Assembly: GCF_014656435.1 (NCBI RefSeq)
Contig: NZ_BNCK01000013.1
Span: forward strand, 17,067-81,066
Reading direction: 5' to 3'
Origin: Thalassotalea marina
Lineage (GTDB): Bacteria; Pseudomonadota; Gammaproteobacteria; Enterobacterales; Alteromonadaceae
DNA: 64,000 nt
Part shown: piece by piece, positions 35,837 through 43,767 of the stretch
Position numbering within the stretch: position 1 is the stretch's first letter
Layout: each line of letters starts with the position of its first letter
The notes under the pieces: model-generated
The model's input: only the letters and a program-made list of their open reading frames with translations
The model's database searches: none
What the model was told of the DNA's origin: nothing
Translations under genes and position numbers: made by a program

Positions 35837-37882
35837 CTAATCCTCCATAGCCGTGAATTTAACCAGTTCACTGCCACCATCAACCATGTCTCCCGCTTGA
35901 TAAAATACATCGTCAATCTCGCCATCACTTGGCGCTTTAATGGTATGCTCCATTTTCATCGCTTCCATGATCATCAGTGGCTGATCTTTTGTTACTTTAT
36001 CGCCTTTTGAAACAAGTACACTGACCATAGTACCGTTCATTGGCGCAGTTAACCCACCGTGATTATCATCCAAATCGGTTAAGCCACAATCTGGACGCAC
36101 CAATGTAAAATTAAATACACCATTGGGGCGATACAAGCTAATGTTGTCGCCATTACGCGAAATAGTCGCTTGACTTTGGTAGCCGTCAATACTGATTTTT
36201 AAGGTGTTATTTTCGATACGTCCCTGGCAATCAGTCACTTTACCATTAAAAGCAGGGTGGTCGATCGAGATCAAATAATAACTACTTGTGCCACCGCGTT
36301 TTTGCTCAATGGTAATTGGATAATCAAGCTCATTGTGTGCGAGGGTGATTTTATGCAAATGTGCTTCATTTAATCGCCAAGCGCTGGTTTGATTCCATGG
36401 TGAATGTGGATCAGCGCTATCAACGGCTTGTTGTTTAGCTTGCTCTGCTTGTGATAATACAACATACAAAGCGGCCATTGGTAATTCGTCGTTTAGCGTC
36501 ACTTGGTCGTCATGAAAAATTTCGTCGTGATGTTTCTCAATAAAACCAGTGTCAATTTCTTGGTCAACAAATGATTGGCAAGTGGCTAGGTTATATAAAA
36601 AGTCGATGTTGGTGGTAACACCGTCTATTTGATATTCGGTTAACGCTTTGGTTAAACGTTGTAACGCTTTTTCACGGTTTTCGTCCCAAACGATAAGTTT
36701 GGCGATCATAGGATCGTAATAAACGCTAACGTCGTCACCTTGTCTTACACCAGTATCAACACGCACATGTTGAGATTCTTCAGGCGGTTGTAAAAAATTT
36801 AACGTACCGGTAGCTGGAAGAAAATCATTGTTAGGATCTTCAGCATAAATACGAGCTTCAAAAGCATGGCCGTGAATAGCAAGTTGATCTTGTGATTTAG
36901 GTAATTTTTCACCCGCAGCAACACGGAGTTGCCACTCTACCAAGTCTTGCCCTGTGATTAATTCAGTCACTGGGTGTTCAACTTGTAAACGGGTATTCAT
37001 TTCCATGAAATAAAATGAACCGTCCACGTCTAGAAGAAACTCTACTGTACCAGCGCCACGATAACCAATGGCCTTGGCCGATTTTATCGCCGACTCACCC
37101 ATTTGTGCACGCAACTGTTCACTCATCTTAAAGGCAGGTGCTTCTTCAATCACTTTTTGATGACGACGTTGAACTGAACAGTCACGCTCAAACAAATAGA
37201 CCGCATTATCGTGATTGTCACAAAATACTTGTATTTCGACATGGCGAGGCTGAGTTAAGTATTTTTCAACTAACATAGTGTCATCACCAAAAGACGACTT
37301 TGCTTCACGCTTGGCTGCGGCAAAACCATCCGCAAATTCAGCTTCACTCCAAATTTGGCGCATCCCTTTACCGCCGCCACCTGCGGTTGCTTTTAACAGT
37401 ACAGGGTAGCCCATGTCATCGGCCGCTTTTTTAATCACAGCTTCTGACTGATCATCACCATGATAGCCTGGTACCAGTGGTACTTGTGCTTTTTCCATGA
37501 TGGCTTTTGCAGCTGATTTGGAACCCATGGCTTCAATCGCGCCAACAGGTGGACCGATAAAGGTGATATTTTCTTGCTGACAAAGACGACAAAAATCGGC
37601 ATTTTCTGAAAGAAAACCATAGCCAGGGTGAATAGCTTGAGCGCCTGTTTTCTTGGCAGCAGCGATAACTTTTTCACTGAGTAAGTAACTTTCGCGTGAA
37701 GGAGAAGGGCCTAAATATACGGCTTCATCTGCCATGCTGACATGCAGTGCATTGGCATCGGCATCAGAATAAACCGCTACCGTTCTGATCCCCATTTTAC
37801 GAGCCGTTTTTATCACTCGACACGCTATTTCACCGCGATTAGCGATAAGAATTTTGCTGAACATTTTATTTGAAATTGTCAT
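35837..37882 (-). CDS. liuD: Methylcrotonyl-CoA carboxylase biotin-carrying alpha subunit
   Basis: The protein (681 residues from the ATG at 37882) combines a biotin carboxylase (about 8-450: KILIANRGEIACRVIKTARK, the ATP loop GGGGKGMR, and EMNTRLQVEHPVTE), a linker domain, and a C-terminal biotinyl domain with the biotin Lys in EAMKMEH. Another ATG at 37864 would trim six residues. With LiuB it carboxylates 3-methylcrotonyl-CoA. A frame extending to 37924 overlaps liuC and is rejected. Confidence 0.95.
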   Translation of the reverse strand: MTISNKMFSKILIANRGEIACRVIKTARKMGIRTVAVYSDADANALHVSMADEAVYLGPSPSRESYLLSEKVIAAAKKTGAQAIHPGYGFLSENADFCRLCQQENITFIGPPVGAIEAMGSKSAAKAIMEKAQVPLVPGYHGDDQSEAVIKKAADDMGYPVLLKATAGGGGKGMRQIWSEAEFADGFAAAKREAKSSFGDDTMLVEKYLTQPRHVEIQVFCDNHDNAVYLFERDCSVQRRHQKVIEEAPAFKMSEQLRAQMGESAIKSAKAIGYRGAGTVEFLLDVDGSFYFMEMNTRLQVEHPVTELITGQDLVEWQLRVAAGEKLPKSQDQLAIHGHAFEARIYAEDPNNDFLPATGTLNFLQPPEESQHVRVDTGVRQGDDVSVYYDPMIAKLIVWDENREKALQRLTKALTEYQIDGVTTNIDFLYNLATCQSFVDQEIDTGFIEKHHDEIFHDDQVTLNDELPMAALYVVLSQAEQAKQQAVDSADPHSPWNQTSAWRLNEAHLHKITLAHNELDYPITIEQKRGGTSSYYLISIDHPAFNGKVTDCQGRIENNTLKISIDGYQSQATISRNGDNISLYRPNGVFNFTLVRPDCGLTDLDDNHGGLTAPMNGTMVSVLVSKGDKVTKDQPLMIMEAMKMEHTIKAPSDGEIDDVFYQAGDMVDGGSELVKFTAMED

Positions 37883-37887
37883 GTGTA

Positions 37888-38706
37888 TTAGCTCTCGCGA
37901 TCCGGTGAGATTTCTGTGATCCATTGTGGAGAACGCTTTTCGAAGAAGGCAGTTAAACCTTCTTGTCCTTGCTCTGATACTCGAATGGCGGCAATTCGTT
38001 CACTGGTAATGCCAATGATCTCTTCATCGATTTCTCTGTTTGCTACATCTAAAGCGAGTTGTTTGGCTTGGTGTACAGCTTCTGGGCCATTAGCCAGTAA
38101 TGTACGTACCATAGCGTTGACAGCAGAGTCTAGTTCTTCTAGTGCAACGACTTCGTCAACTAAACCTAACGACATCGCTTTGTCTGCAAAAAAGCGCTCT
38201 GCCGTTTGAAAATAACGGCGACAGGCTTTTTGTCCCATAGCGGCGACAACATAAGGGCTAATGGTTGCTGGAATTAACCCAAGTTTTACTTCGCTTAAAC
38301 AAAAGCTGGCTTTGTCGCTGGCGATAACAATATCGCAACAGCTTGCTAATCCAACTGCGCCACCAAACGCAGCGCCTTGAACTTTAGCAATGGTAGTTTG
38401 CGGCATAAAGTTTAGCGCTTTTAACATTTGTGCAAGGGCATTGGCATCGTTTAAGTTTTCTTCATAACTGTAACCAGCCATACGCTTCATCCAAGCTAAA
38501 TCAGCACCTGCTGAAAAACTTTTTCCGGTTGAAGCAAGGATGACAATACGAATATCACGTCTGGCTGCAATATTGATAAAGAGTTGGCGTAGTTGTTCGA
38601 TGATGTTGTCATCAAAGGCATTGTGTTTGTCTGGATTATTAAGTGTCACGGTGGCAACACCATATCGGTCTACTTCAAATAACACAGAATCTGTCGTTAA
38701 ACTCAT
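37888..38706 (-). CDS. liuC: Methylglutaconyl-CoA hydratase (enoyl-CoA hydratase family)
   Basis: The 272-residue crotonase-fold enzyme hydrates 3-methylglutaconyl-CoA to HMG-CoA. Family marks are TLNNPDKHNAFDD, SFSAGADLAWMKRM, which helps shape the oxyanion hole, and GAAFGGAVGLASCCDIVIASD. Sequence alone cannot exclude another enoyl-CoA substrate. Position between liuB and liuD is the reason for the specific call. AGGAGG stands ahead of the ATG. Confidence 0.93.
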   Translation of the reverse strand: MSLTTDSVLFEVDRYGVATVTLNNPDKHNAFDDNIIEQLRQLFINIAARRDIRIVILASTGKSFSAGADLAWMKRMAGYSYEENLNDANALAQMLKALNFMPQTTIAKVQGAAFGGAVGLASCCDIVIASDKASFCLSEVKLGLIPATISPYVVAAMGQKACRRYFQTAERFFADKAMSLGLVDEVVALEELDSAVNAMVRTLLANGPEAVHQAKQLALDVANREIDEEIIGITSERIAAIRVSEQGQEGLTAFFEKRSPQWITEISPDRES

Positions 38707-38714
38707 GTTGCCTC

Positions 38715-40322
38715 CTACATTCTAAAGATACCAAACTTGGTATCTTCGATCGTTTTGTTTAAAGATGCAGATATGGCAAGCCCTAATACTTGGCGTGTAT
38801 CGGCAGGATCAATCACTCCGTCATCCCATAGCCTAGCAGACGCATAATATGGGTGACCTTGGTGTTCATAGGTATCGATGATCGGTTGCTTAAATTGGGC
38901 TTCCTCTTGTTCTGACCAAGATTCGCCGAGTTTTTCTTTTTGATCACGTTTTACCTGTGCTAACACACCAGCAGCCTGTTCGCCGCCCATTACTGAAATA
39001 CGCGCATTTGGCCACATAAATAAAAATCTTGGGTCATAGGCTCGGCCACACATGCCATAGTTACCAGCGCCAAAACTGCCGCCGATTAATACGGTAAATT
39101 TGGGCACATTGGCGGTGGCAACAGCTGTAACCATTTTGGCGCCATGTTTTGCGATGCCACCGGCTTCATATTGTTGTCCTACCATAAAGCCAGTGATGTT
39201 TTGTAAAAACACCAGTGGAATTTTACGCTGTGCGCAAAGCTCAATAAAATGCGCACCTTTTTGCGCAGATTCACCAAACAAAATACCGTTGTTAGCGACA
39301 ATACCTACCGGATAGCCAAATATTCTGGCAAAACCACACACTAAAGTGGTGCCATATAGCGCTTTAAATTCATCAAATTCACTGCCATCAACAATACGTG
39401 CGATGACTTCTCGAATATCAAAAGGCTGACGGCTGTCTTTAGGAATAACACCATAAATTTCTGAGGTTTCATAAGCGGGCTCTTGTACCGCTTCGATATT
39501 GACACTCACTGGCTTTACGCGATTTAAGTTTTTAACTGCGGTTCGAGCGAGTTCAAGGGCATGATGATCGTTTTGAGCGTAGTGATCGGCAACACCAGAG
39601 GTGCGACAGTGCACGTCAGCACCGCCTAAATCTTCTGCTGATACGACTTCGCCAGTGGCTGCTTTAACTAAAGGTGGGCCAGCTAAGAAGATAGTACCTT
39701 GTTCTTTGACTATGATAGATTCGTCAGCCATGGCGGGCACATAAGCACCACCTGCCGTACATGAGCCCATCACTACTGCAATTTGTGGAATAGCTTGCGC
39801 CGACATATTGGCTTGATTAAAGAAAATTCGACCAAAATGTTCACGATCAGGAAAAACATCGTCTTGATTAGGTAAGTTGGCACCGCCAGAGTCAACTAAA
39901 TAAATACAGGGTAGATTGTTCTCTTGTGCGATAGTTTGTGCGCGCAGGTGTTTTTTAACAGTAAGCGGGTAATAAGTACCGCCTTTAACGGTGGCATCAT
40001 TGGCAACAATAATGCATTCTTGTCCACCAACACGCCCAATGCCGGTAATAATACCTGCGGCTGGTACGTTGTCTTTGTAAACATCAAACGCCGCTAATTG
40101 CGACAACTCTAAAAACGGTGAGCCTGGATCAAGTAGCGCATTGACTCGATCACGAGGTAGTAACTTGCCGCGTGATAGATGTCGTTCTCTGCTTCGCTCG
40201 CCACCACCAAGTTTAATTTGTTCTAATTTTTCTTTTAAATCGTTAACTTGAAGCTGCATATGTTCAACATTATCAATGAACTCTTGGCTTCGGGTGTTAA
40301 TTTTTGAAATGATTTTAGCCAC
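38715..40322 (-). CDS. liuB: Methylcrotonyl-CoA carboxylase beta subunit (carboxyltransferase)
   Basis: The 535-residue carboxyltransferase moves the carboxyl group from biotin on LiuD to 3-methylcrotonyl-CoA. Typical segments are [46 protein letters not shown], the [13 protein letters not shown] oxyanion region, and [19 protein letters not shown]. The start is a GTG at 40322 with AAGGT well spaced ahead. A GC-rich hairpin sits between it and liuA. Confidence 0.97.
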   Translation of the reverse strand: MAKIISKINTRSQEFIDNVEHMQLQVNDLKEKLEQIKLGGGERSRERHLSRGKLLPRDRVNALLDPGSPFLELSQLAAFDVYKDNVPAAGIITGIGRVGGQECIIVANDATVKGGTYYPLTVKKHLRAQTIAQENNLPCIYLVDSGGANLPNQDDVFPDREHFGRIFFNQANMSAQAIPQIAVVMGSCTAGGAYVPAMADESIIVKEQGTIFLAGPPLVKAATGEVVSAEDLGGADVHCRTSGVADHYAQNDHHALELARTAVKNLNRVKPVSVNIEAVQEPAYETSEIYGVIPKDSRQPFDIREVIARIVDGSEFDEFKALYGTTLVCGFARIFGYPVGIVANNGILFGESAQKGAHFIELCAQRKIPLVFLQNITGFMVGQQYEAGGIAKHGAKMVTAVATANVPKFTVLIGGSFGAGNYGMCGRAYDPRFLFMWPNARISVMGGEQAAGVLAQVKRDQKEKLGESWSEQEEAQFKQPIIDTYEHQGHPYYASARLWDDGVIDPADTRQVLGLAISASLNKTIEDTKFGIFRM

Positions 40323-40369
40323 AGTGTTACCTTTTTAGTTAACTTCGCTGTGAAAATAAGGTTGAAATA

Positions 40370-40392
40370 CAGGCCGCTATGTTAGCGGCCTG
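40370..40392 (-). other. GC-rich hairpin between liuA and liuB
   Basis: CAGGCCGCTA (40370-40379) pairs perfectly with TAGCGGCCTG (40383-40392). On the minus strand it is followed by TATTTCAACC, not a clean T-run. It may partially attenuate transcription or stabilise the upstream liuRA message. Confidence 0.6.
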
Positions 40393-40398
40393 TCACAG

Positions 40399-41568
40399 TT
40401 ATTTGCTTTCGTTGAATAATTCGCGGCCAATTAACATGCGACGAATTTCAGAGGTGCCCGCCCCAATTTCGTACAGTTTGGCATCACGAAGTAGACGACC
40501 TGCTGGAAACTCATTGATGTAACCGTTACCGCCAAGTAATTGGATCGCATCTAATGCCATTTTAGTTGCAAGTTCTGCGGTATATAAAATTACACCGGCA
40601 GCATCTTTACGTGTTGTTTCACCGCGGTCACACGCTTGTGCCACCATATAAACATAAGATTTTGCTGCATTCATTTGTGTATACATGTCAGCAATTTTGC
40701 CTTGGATCAACTGGAACTCACCAATAGATTGGCCAAATTGTTTACGGTCGTGAATATATGGCACAACTAAATCCATACAGGCATCCATAATACCTAACGG
40801 GCCGCCTGATAATACTAATCGCTCGTAGTCTAAACCTGACATTAATACACGAACGCCTTTACCTTCCTCACCTAAAATGTTTTCGGCTGGCACTTCACAG
40901 TCTTCAAATACAAGTTCACAGGTGTTAGAGCCACGCATGCCTAACTTATCGAGTTTTTGGTGGCGGCTAAAGCCCGGGTAATCGCGTTCAACAATAAACG
41001 CTGTAATACCTTTTGAACCAGCATTTACATCGGTTTTTGCATAAATAATATATACGTGGGCATCTGGACCATTGGTGATCCACATTTTATTGCCGTTTAA
41101 AACGTATTTATCGCCTTTCTTCTCTGCGCGTAATTTCATGCTAACTACGTCAGATCCCGCATTGGGTTCAGACATAGCTAAAGCACCAATGTGCTCACCA
41201 GAACATAATTTAGGTAAGTATTTTAGTTTTTGTTCGTGAGTACCGTTTTTACGCAGTTGGTTTAAACATAAGTTTGACATGGCGCCGTAACTTAAACCTA
41301 CAGAAGCAGAAGCGCGCGAGATTTCCTGCATAGCAACAACGTGCTCCAAATAACCTAAGCCAGAACCACCGTATTCCTCTTCAACCGTCATACCTAATAG
41401 ACCCATGTCGCCAAATTTGCGCCACAAGTCATTTGGAAATTCGTTGTCAATATCAATTTGAGCTGCACGTGGTGCAATTTCATCACGGGCAAAGGCATTG
41501 ACTTGGTCACGGATCATGTCAACCGTTTCGCCCAAGTTAAAGTTGATTGAAGAAAATGTAGAAATCAT
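40399..41568 (-). CDS. liuA: Isovaleryl-CoA dehydrogenase
   Basis: The 389-residue FAD acyl-CoA dehydrogenase oxidises isovaleryl-CoA to 3-methylcrotonyl-CoA, passing electrons to ETF. The signature [22 protein letters not shown] and the flavin/substrate segment [10 protein letters not shown] are clear. The C-terminal [22 protein letters not shown] is the ACAD signature. The catalytic Glu in this subfamily sits in the [15 protein letters not shown] region, as in isovaleryl-CoA dehydrogenase, not in the later position of other ACADs. AAGGA precedes the ATG. Confidence 0.95.
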   Translation of the reverse strand: MISTFSSINFNLGETVDMIRDQVNAFARDEIAPRAAQIDIDNEFPNDLWRKFGDMGLLGMTVEEEYGGSGLGYLEHVVAMQEISRASASVGLSYGAMSNLCLNQLRKNGTHEQKLKYLPKLCSGEHIGALAMSEPNAGSDVVSMKLRAEKKGDKYVLNGNKMWITNGPDAHVYIIYAKTDVNAGSKGITAFIVERDYPGFSRHQKLDKLGMRGSNTCELVFEDCEVPAENILGEEGKGVRVLMSGLDYERLVLSGGPLGIMDACMDLVVPYIHDRKQFGQSIGEFQLIQGKIADMYTQMNAAKSYVYMVAQACDRGETTRKDAAGVILYTAELATKMALDAIQLLGGNGYINEFPAGRLLRDAKLYEIGAGTSEIRRMLIGRELFNESK

Positions 41569-41622
41569 GATGTTTCCTTTTATAAATATTTTACTAGTTG
41601 CAGGTACGTTATGCGTTGCTGA

Positions 41623-42021
41623 TTATTTGTTGTTTTCTATCTCAGTTAACGCATTGCGACAGTTGTTTTCTAAGCCTGTTAGTTCGACCAAAACCGCTTT
41701 AATATCTTCTAACTGCTGATTAAGTTCGTCTTTTTTTAGTGCAATTAAATCCATGATGGTATTTAACTGAGTAACGCTGGATTTATCAGCGTCATATAAT
41801 TCAAAAAGTCGACCCGTTTCAGCAAGTGAAAAACCGAGTCTTTTGCCACGTAAGATTAACTTTAGACGAACTTTATCTCTTTGGTTATAAATTCGTGTTT
41901 GCCCTTTACGTGTTGGGTGGATTAATCCCTGATCTTCATAAAATCGGATACTTCTGGTGGTAATATCAAACTCTTTTGCCAGTTCACCGATAGAGTAGGT
42001 TGCCGTATTTTTGTTGCTCAT
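41623..42021 (-). CDS. liuR: MerR-family regulator of leucine/fatty-acid degradation
   Basis: The 132-residue protein has the MerR winged helix at the N-terminus (YSIGELAKEFDITTRSIRFY, then EDQGLIHPTRKGQTRIY) and a coiled-coil dimer helix ending in Cys-containing NNCRNALTEI. It is the first gene of the liu operon. LiuR of proteobacteria is known to control liu genes through GTTTACG-type palindromes. Two such sites lie just upstream, between liuR and the divergent thiolase gene, so autoregulation and control of both units are likely. Confidence 0.92.
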   Translation of the reverse strand: MSNKNTATYSIGELAKEFDITTRSIRFYEDQGLIHPTRKGQTRIYNQRDKVRLKLILRGKRLGFSLAETGRLFELYDADKSSVTQLNTIMDLIALKKDELNQQLEDIKAVLVELTGLENNCRNALTEIENNK

Positions 42022-42062
42022 TGCACACCCATAATTAATAATAACTGGCTTACCATAACATG

Positions 42063-42084
42063 AAGTTTACGTTTACGTAAACTT
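42063..42084. promoter_or_regulatory. Probable LiuR operator 1
   Basis: AAGTTTACG (42063-42071) and CGTAAACTT (42076-42084) form a perfect nine-base inverted repeat with a four-base spacer, 42 bases upstream of liuR. It could sit between -35 and -10 elements (TTTACG and TATGGT with 18 bases between), the usual MerR-type layout. Confidence 0.82.
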
Positions 42085-42174
42085 CCTTTGTTGATATCGT
42101 TACCTAGTTAAAATTTTCGCAAGTGGAAATTATCTAATACAGTCAACGGGTCTACTGACTGAATGAACTATTTA

Positions 42175-42192
42175 GTTTACGTTGGCGTAAAC
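42175..42192. promoter_or_regulatory. Probable LiuR operator 2
   Basis: GTTTACG (42175-42181), spacer TTGG, and CGTAAAC (42186-42192) repeat the architecture of operator 1. It is about 105 bases ahead of the thiolase ATG, and a TATAAG follows shortly after. Control of the thiolase by LiuR is inferred. Confidence 0.8.
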
Positions 42193-42296
42193 GTAAATAT
42201 AAGTTAACCTAATTGACACTATTTTATAAATAACAGCATTGCTCTATTATTTACAAAGCTATAAATAAGAGCGCTAAGCGCTAATTGGAGAACATT

Positions 42297-43481
42297 ATGT
42301 CTAATCAAGATCCAGTGGTTATTGTTGCAGCTAAAAGAACGCCTATGGGGGGCTTTTTAGGCAGCTTATCACCTGTTGCTGCACCAAGTCTTGGAGCAAC
42401 TGCCATAAAAGCAGCAGTTGAAGCGGCAGGTTTAGCTAATGATCAAATTGATGAAGTTATTATGGGGTGTGTTTTACCAGCAGGGTTAAAACAGGCACCA
42501 GCACGCCAAGCGGCTTTAGAAGCCGGCCTTGAGTTATCTACCGTATGTACCACTATCAACAAAGTGTGTGGTTCGGGTATGAAAGCGGCGATGCAAGCGA
42601 ACGATGCTATTTTAGCAGGTTCTATTGATGTTGCCGTTGCTGGTGGCATGGAGAGCATGACTAATGCACCTCATTTACTGCCTTCAGGACGTTCAGGCAT
42701 CAAAATGGGCGCGGGACAAGTATTGGATCACATGATGGTCGATGGCCTTGAAAATGCTTACGATGGCGTATCTATGGGCTGTTTTGCACAAGCTACTGCT
42801 GACGATGTTGCGTTTACACGTGAACAAATGGATGAGTATGCTATTCGCTCATTATCGCGTGCAAATGAAGCGATTGAATCTGGTGCTTTTACCAACGAAG
42901 TTGCTCCAGTCACGGTTAAAACACGTAAAGGTGATGTTGTCGTTGATACTGACGAACAACCTGGCAATGCGCGTCCGGACAAAATTCCTTCTTTGCGTCC
43001 CGCATTTAAAAAAGACGGTACCATTACTGCGGCTAACTCAAGTTCTATTTCTGACGGTGCTGCAGCTTTAGTTTTAATGAGACAATCAGAAGCTGAAAAG
43101 CGTGGTTTAACACCATTGTGCAAAGTGGTCGCCCATGCAACACATGCTCAAAAACCTGAAGAATTTACAGTAGCACCTGTTGGTGCGATGAAAAAGGTGC
43201 TTGATAAAGCCAGCTGGTCTGCAAGCGATGTTGAATTATGGGAAATTAACGAAGCTTTTGCCATGGTGACTATGTTGGCCATCAAAGAACTTGAGCTTGA
43301 TGTTGAGAAAGTAAATGTCAATGGTGGAGCGTGTGCTTTAGGTCATCCACTTGGTGCAAGTGGTGCACGTATTATGGTAACGCTTATTAATGCACTAAAA
43401 AATCGTAATTTACACAAAGGTGTTGCTTCGCTATGTATTGGTGGTGGAGAGGCAACGGCAATCGCTGTAGAAATGCTATAA
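42297..43481 (+). CDS. atoB: Acetyl-CoA C-acetyltransferase (thiolase II)
   Basis: From the ATG at 42297 (GGAG six bases ahead) the protein is 394 residues. A TTG at 42285 would overlap the ribosome site. The active-site Cys91 is in VCGSGMKA, with the second triad NEAFA and GGACALGHPLGASG and the C-terminal Cys in SLCIGGGEA. It can split acetoacetyl-CoA into two acetyl-CoA, the step after ScoAB. It is divergent from liuR and shares the operator region. A role in polyhydroxybutyrate synthesis is not supported by neighbours. Confidence 0.93.
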   Translation: MSNQDPVVIVAAKRTPMGGFLGSLSPVAAPSLGATAIKAAVEAAGLANDQIDEVIMGCVLPAGLKQAPARQAALEAGLELSTVCTTINKVCGSGMKAAMQANDAILAGSIDVAVAGGMESMTNAPHLLPSGRSGIKMGAGQVLDHMMVDGLENAYDGVSMGCFAQATADDVAFTREQMDEYAIRSLSRANEAIESGAFTNEVAPVTVKTRKGDVVVDTDEQPGNARPDKIPSLRPAFKKDGTITAANSSSISDGAAALVLMRQSEAEKRGLTPLCKVVAHATHAQKPEEFTVAPVGAMKKVLDKASWSASDVELWEINEAFAMVTMLAIKELELDVEKVNVNGGACALGHPLGASGARIMVTLINALKNRNLHKGVASLCIGGGEATAIAVEML

Positions 43482-43535
43482 ACACATTGTTTATGTGTAT
43501 CAGAGGTTAAAAGGTTAACCGCTGAAACTCTTATG

Positions 43536-43567
43536 AGGGCCATTGTATTTGCAATGGCCCTTTTTTT
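43536..43567 (+). terminator. Terminator of the thiolase gene
   Basis: AGGGCCATTG (43536-43545) pairs perfectly with CAATGGCCCT (43552-43561), loop of six, followed by a run of T to 43567. Confidence 0.92.
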
Positions 43568-43767
43568 AGTCGGTTTTGTTACACTGAACGATAAAGACAG
43601 TTAGAGACAAACTCATAGCTTTTGTTAAGTTGTTTCAATGCGTTAGCTGTATTGATGTTTTATTAATCACTTAATTGGAATAGTTATTCACAATGTCAGT
43701 GTTTTTAGATATGCTGCTTGATAAATAAAAAAGCAACCTTTGCACTGATGTGCTGAACCAAAGGGAT

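Noticed and set aside
42758..43123. 121-codon frame antisense to the thiolase gene
   Set aside because: Shadow of a strongly conserved coding sequence; no start signal or similarity.
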